Source of the DNA: Nanobdellota archaeon
Lineage (GTDB): Archaea > Nanobdellota > Nanobdellia > Woesearchaeales > B3-WOES
DNA: 7,732 nucleotides
Assembly (NCBI GenBank): GCA_023131705.1
Contig: JAGLZG010000010.1
Location: 1-7,732 of the forward strand
Direction: 5' to 3'
Shown: piece by piece, positions 6,049-7,732 of the stretch
Layout: each line of letters begins with the position of its first letter
Position numbering within the stretch: position 1 is the stretch's first letter
Translations under genes and position numbers: made by a program
Notes under the pieces: model-generated
Database searches by the model: none
Seen by the model: only the letters and a program-made list of their open reading frames with translations
Told to the model about the DNA's origin: nothing

Positions 6049-7732
6049 TTATTTTTTAGGAAACCTTGAAGGGTCACTTACTATATCTACAGATTGTGTT
6101 GTGTACGCACCTGACTCTTTGTCTATTTTTAAGAATTGTGATGTTTGTATCAATTCTAAATTCTCACTTACTTTTCCTCTAGTATCTAAAACAGTGTTAT
6201 TAAACTCTTTCAACTCTCCACGTTTTGCTTTGAAAACATTACCAGAAGTGCTGTAAGTGGGGGTACTGTTGTATTTAATCTCTGGTACAGTTGTACTGAA
6301 CTGTGGGAGGTTAGAAGGATTTTTAACAGGCTTCCCTCCTTTTTTTACTTCTGTACCATCCTTGCTTATAATATTCCCTGCAGCATTTCTAGAATAAGTA
6401 GGCAATGCATCTTTAACTGAGCCAGTGACTTCTACCCAAACATATTTATTATCTACATTTTGGTTATGTTCTAAAAGTTCTGATGGAGAGGTAAATGGCA
6501 ACTTCTCTCTTTCATTACTACTGTTTCTTTCATAAATCTCCACTTTTTGGTTTTGGTCAGCAGAATTGTACATCTCAAGTAAAGAATTATCAACTATTTT
6601 CCCCTCTGATGTAGCTTTGTGATTTAAGTTAATCCAATCAGTGTATTCTGCTACGCTTGTAAAAACACCTTGTTCTTTAAGGGCAGCAAACCCTTCATAG
6701 AAACCTTTTCCATCTACAGAAGGATAAGAGGCTTTGTTAATCAAATCTTGTGCAGAGGCATATCCTGGAAGTTTTTCCCCTTTGGCTAAAACATTGACCT
6801 TAGTATTGTCTCCTGCAACCCTGTCCTTGTCTTCTTTATTTCCTAAATTATTCCTTACTTCTGCATAAGGATTGTCCTCACCACTACTTGCTCCCCTTCC
6901 TTTGACAGAATCCAAACTTTTAACAGAACTATTTGTATGACCTTTTTTACCTGTAAGCTCTAACACTGCCCTATCAATAAGGTTCTGTTCATCCATCTTT
7001 GCCAACTCTTCTGGGGTAGCTAATTCTCCATCAATATAACTTGCAGGAGTGGCATTACCTGTTGCCTGTTGCATCATGTGATACTGCTCTCTCTCTCCTT
7101 TGTAGTCTTTTTCTTCTAAAGCTAGTTTTGTAGCTTCTTCAACTCTTTTAGCACTCCTGGTGCTTTTATTAGTAGTACTAGTAATGATTACCTCTCCATC
7201 TAATCCTTTGAGAGTACCAACTCTAGCCCCTCCTCCTCCTTCAGAATGAAACTCAAAACTTCTTCCTAGTTCTGAAATAAATTTTTCTGTGTCAAGAATA
7301 CCTGATTTTAAATTAATCTCACCATCCTTAATCTTATTAAACTCTCCTGTCTTTTGATTGTAGTTTAAACCTTTATATTGAGACAGTAAATAGTCTGAGT
7401 ATAAGTCCTTAGTCTCTTGGCTTATGTCTGTCCTCTTTTTGATGTTTTCATTTATACTATTGAAGTCATCAAATTGTTCTTGTGCTCTACCAAGCACCCC
7501 TGTTTTCATGTCTGTAGCCAATTCCCTAGAAGCTTTTCTAAGTTCCCTCATGTGCTTTGGGTAATTTAACACATTTTCACTCATGTCTTCTGTAGAGTTG
7601 TTTACAATACCTTGATAGTGTGCATATCTAGCAGCAACTGCAGGGTCATCCATATCTAGTTTATCAATATCAAAACTGTCCAACAACTCACCTCCTTTAT
7701 CATAGGTTTCATCAATATTCTTATCAACACCT
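6049..7732 (-). CDS. Probable phage virion (cargo-type) protein, 5' end probably outside window
   Basis: Seen: a frame ending in TAA at 6051-6049 with C-terminus SDPSRFPKK. It is 545 residues from TTG at 7686, but it stays open for 15 more codons to the window edge (VDKNIDETYDKGGE), with no ATG. That upstream stretch reads like protein, so I favour a 5'-truncated gene. The rival view is a true TTG start behind a strong Shine-Dalgarno-like sequence. From the TTG, residues 1-110 are helical, with DDPAVAARYAHYQ at 13-25 and an HMRELRKASRELATD helix. A GGGG run lies near 150, a Gly/Asp/Lys/Asn-rich disordered stretch at about 245-310, and a Ser/Thr-rich, probably beta, C-terminal third follows. 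There are no cysteines, signal peptide or membrane span. The helical N-terminal pattern, continuing to YKGLNYNQKTGEFN, resembles my memory of small cargo or structural proteins of crAss-like and Bacteroidetes phages; this is resemblance, not an alignment. It lies 12 bases upstream of the giant gene and in its frame, so the two are very likely one transcript. Confidence 0.
   Translation of the reverse strand, partial: GVDKNIDETYDKGGELLDSFDIDKLDMDDPAVAARYAHYQGIVNNSTEDMSENVLNYPKHMRELRKASRELATDMKTGVLGRAQEQFDDFNSINENIKKRTDISQETKDLYSDYLLSQYKGLNYNQKTGEFNKIKDGEINLKSGILDTEKFISELGRSFEFHSEGGGGARVGTLKGLDGEVIITSTTNKSTRSAKRVEEATKLALEEKDYKGEREQYHMMQQATGNATPASYIDGELATPEELAKMDEQNLIDRAVLELTGKKGHTNSSVKSLDSVKGRGASSGEDNPYAEVRNNLGNKEDKDRVAGDNTKVNVLAKGEKLPGYASAQDLINKASYPSVDGKGFYEGFAALKEQGVFTSVAEYTDWINLNHKATSEGKIVDNSLLEMYNSADQNQKVEIYERNSSNEREKLPFTSPSELLEHNQNVDNKYVWVEVTGSVKDALPTYSRNAAGNIISKDGTEVKKGGKPVKNPSNLPQFSTTVPEIKYNSTPTYSTSGNVFKAKRGELKEFNNTVLDTRGKVSENLELIQTSQFLKIDKESGAYTTQSVDIVSDPSRFPKK
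7687..7698 (-). promoter_or_regulatory. Shine-Dalgarno-like sequence before a possible TTG start
   Basis: The coding strand reads AAAGGAGGTGAG followed directly by TTG TTG. AAAGGAGGTGA is a full-length match to the classic anti-Shine-Dalgarno partner. GGAGG lies four bases from the first TTG (7686) and seven from the second (7683), so the second would be the better-spaced start. Against a real site: the same bases encode Lys-Gly-Gly-Glu in an open frame that continues to the window edge, the giant gene next door has only a weak site, and TTG is a rare start. I treat it as an undecided candidate. Confidence 0.

Noticed and set aside
7222..7236. TCC/CTC triplet repeat on the plus strand as a microsatellite or regulatory repeat
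   Set aside because: It is just a short run of Gly codons (GGGG) in the upstream gene, with too few units to call a repeat.
1..7732. Stop-codon reassignment (TAG or TGA read as sense), as in some crAss-like phages
   Set aside because: No TAG, TGA or TAA occurs in frame in either gene apart from the single terminal TAA. Gln is written as CAA/CAG and Trp as TGG, so the standard bacterial code suffices here.
1..7732. CRISPR arrays, tRNA genes, insertion-sequence ends, hairpin terminators
   Set aside because: No regularly spaced direct repeats, cloverleaf, transposase-like frame, or GC stem followed by a T-run was seen. Coding sequence fills nearly the whole window.

Overview
The window looks like a piece of a tailed bacteriophage (or related provirus) late region. 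It is about one-third G+C by eye and almost entirely coding, with both genes on the minus strand. Reading from right to left there is (i) a gene of at least 545 codons (7732/7686 to 6049), then (ii) a 12-base gap, then (iii) one giant gene that starts at 6036 and is still open at base 1 after 2012 codons. I checked all 2012 codons and found no in-frame TAA, TAG or TGA. No tRNA, rRNA, CRISPR array, insertion sequence, terminator or clear promoter is visible, and no non-coding stretch is longer than about 12 bases.

Neither protein carries a catalytic motif I can name. Both are hydrophilic, rich in Glu/Lys/Asn/Ser, and have no signal peptide or clear membrane span. The first has a helical N-terminal part with the character of the virion cargo proteins of Bacteroidetes and crAss-like phages. 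The second is a multi-domain giant: a helical N-terminal third with a Gly/Lys-rich amphipathic stretch, a long helical middle, a beta-rich C-terminal part broken up by acidic linkers, and a helical tail. The best inference is a pair of co-expressed structural or internal (ejected) virion proteins. The phage type is judged from protein style and gene layout and has not been confirmed by a search.

Three window-wide properties stand out. Neither protein contains a single cysteine in roughly 2,570 residues. The DNA has only ten CpG dinucleotides in 7,732 bases, although GpC is common, so arginine is written almost entirely as AGA/AGG. GATC and GGCC are absent. In addition, the two genes lie in the same reading frame and are separated by one TAA and four sense codons, so the whole minus strand of the window is a single frame broken by one stop.

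[Form note: the feature confidence values of 0 are placeholders required by the schema; the original answer gave none.]
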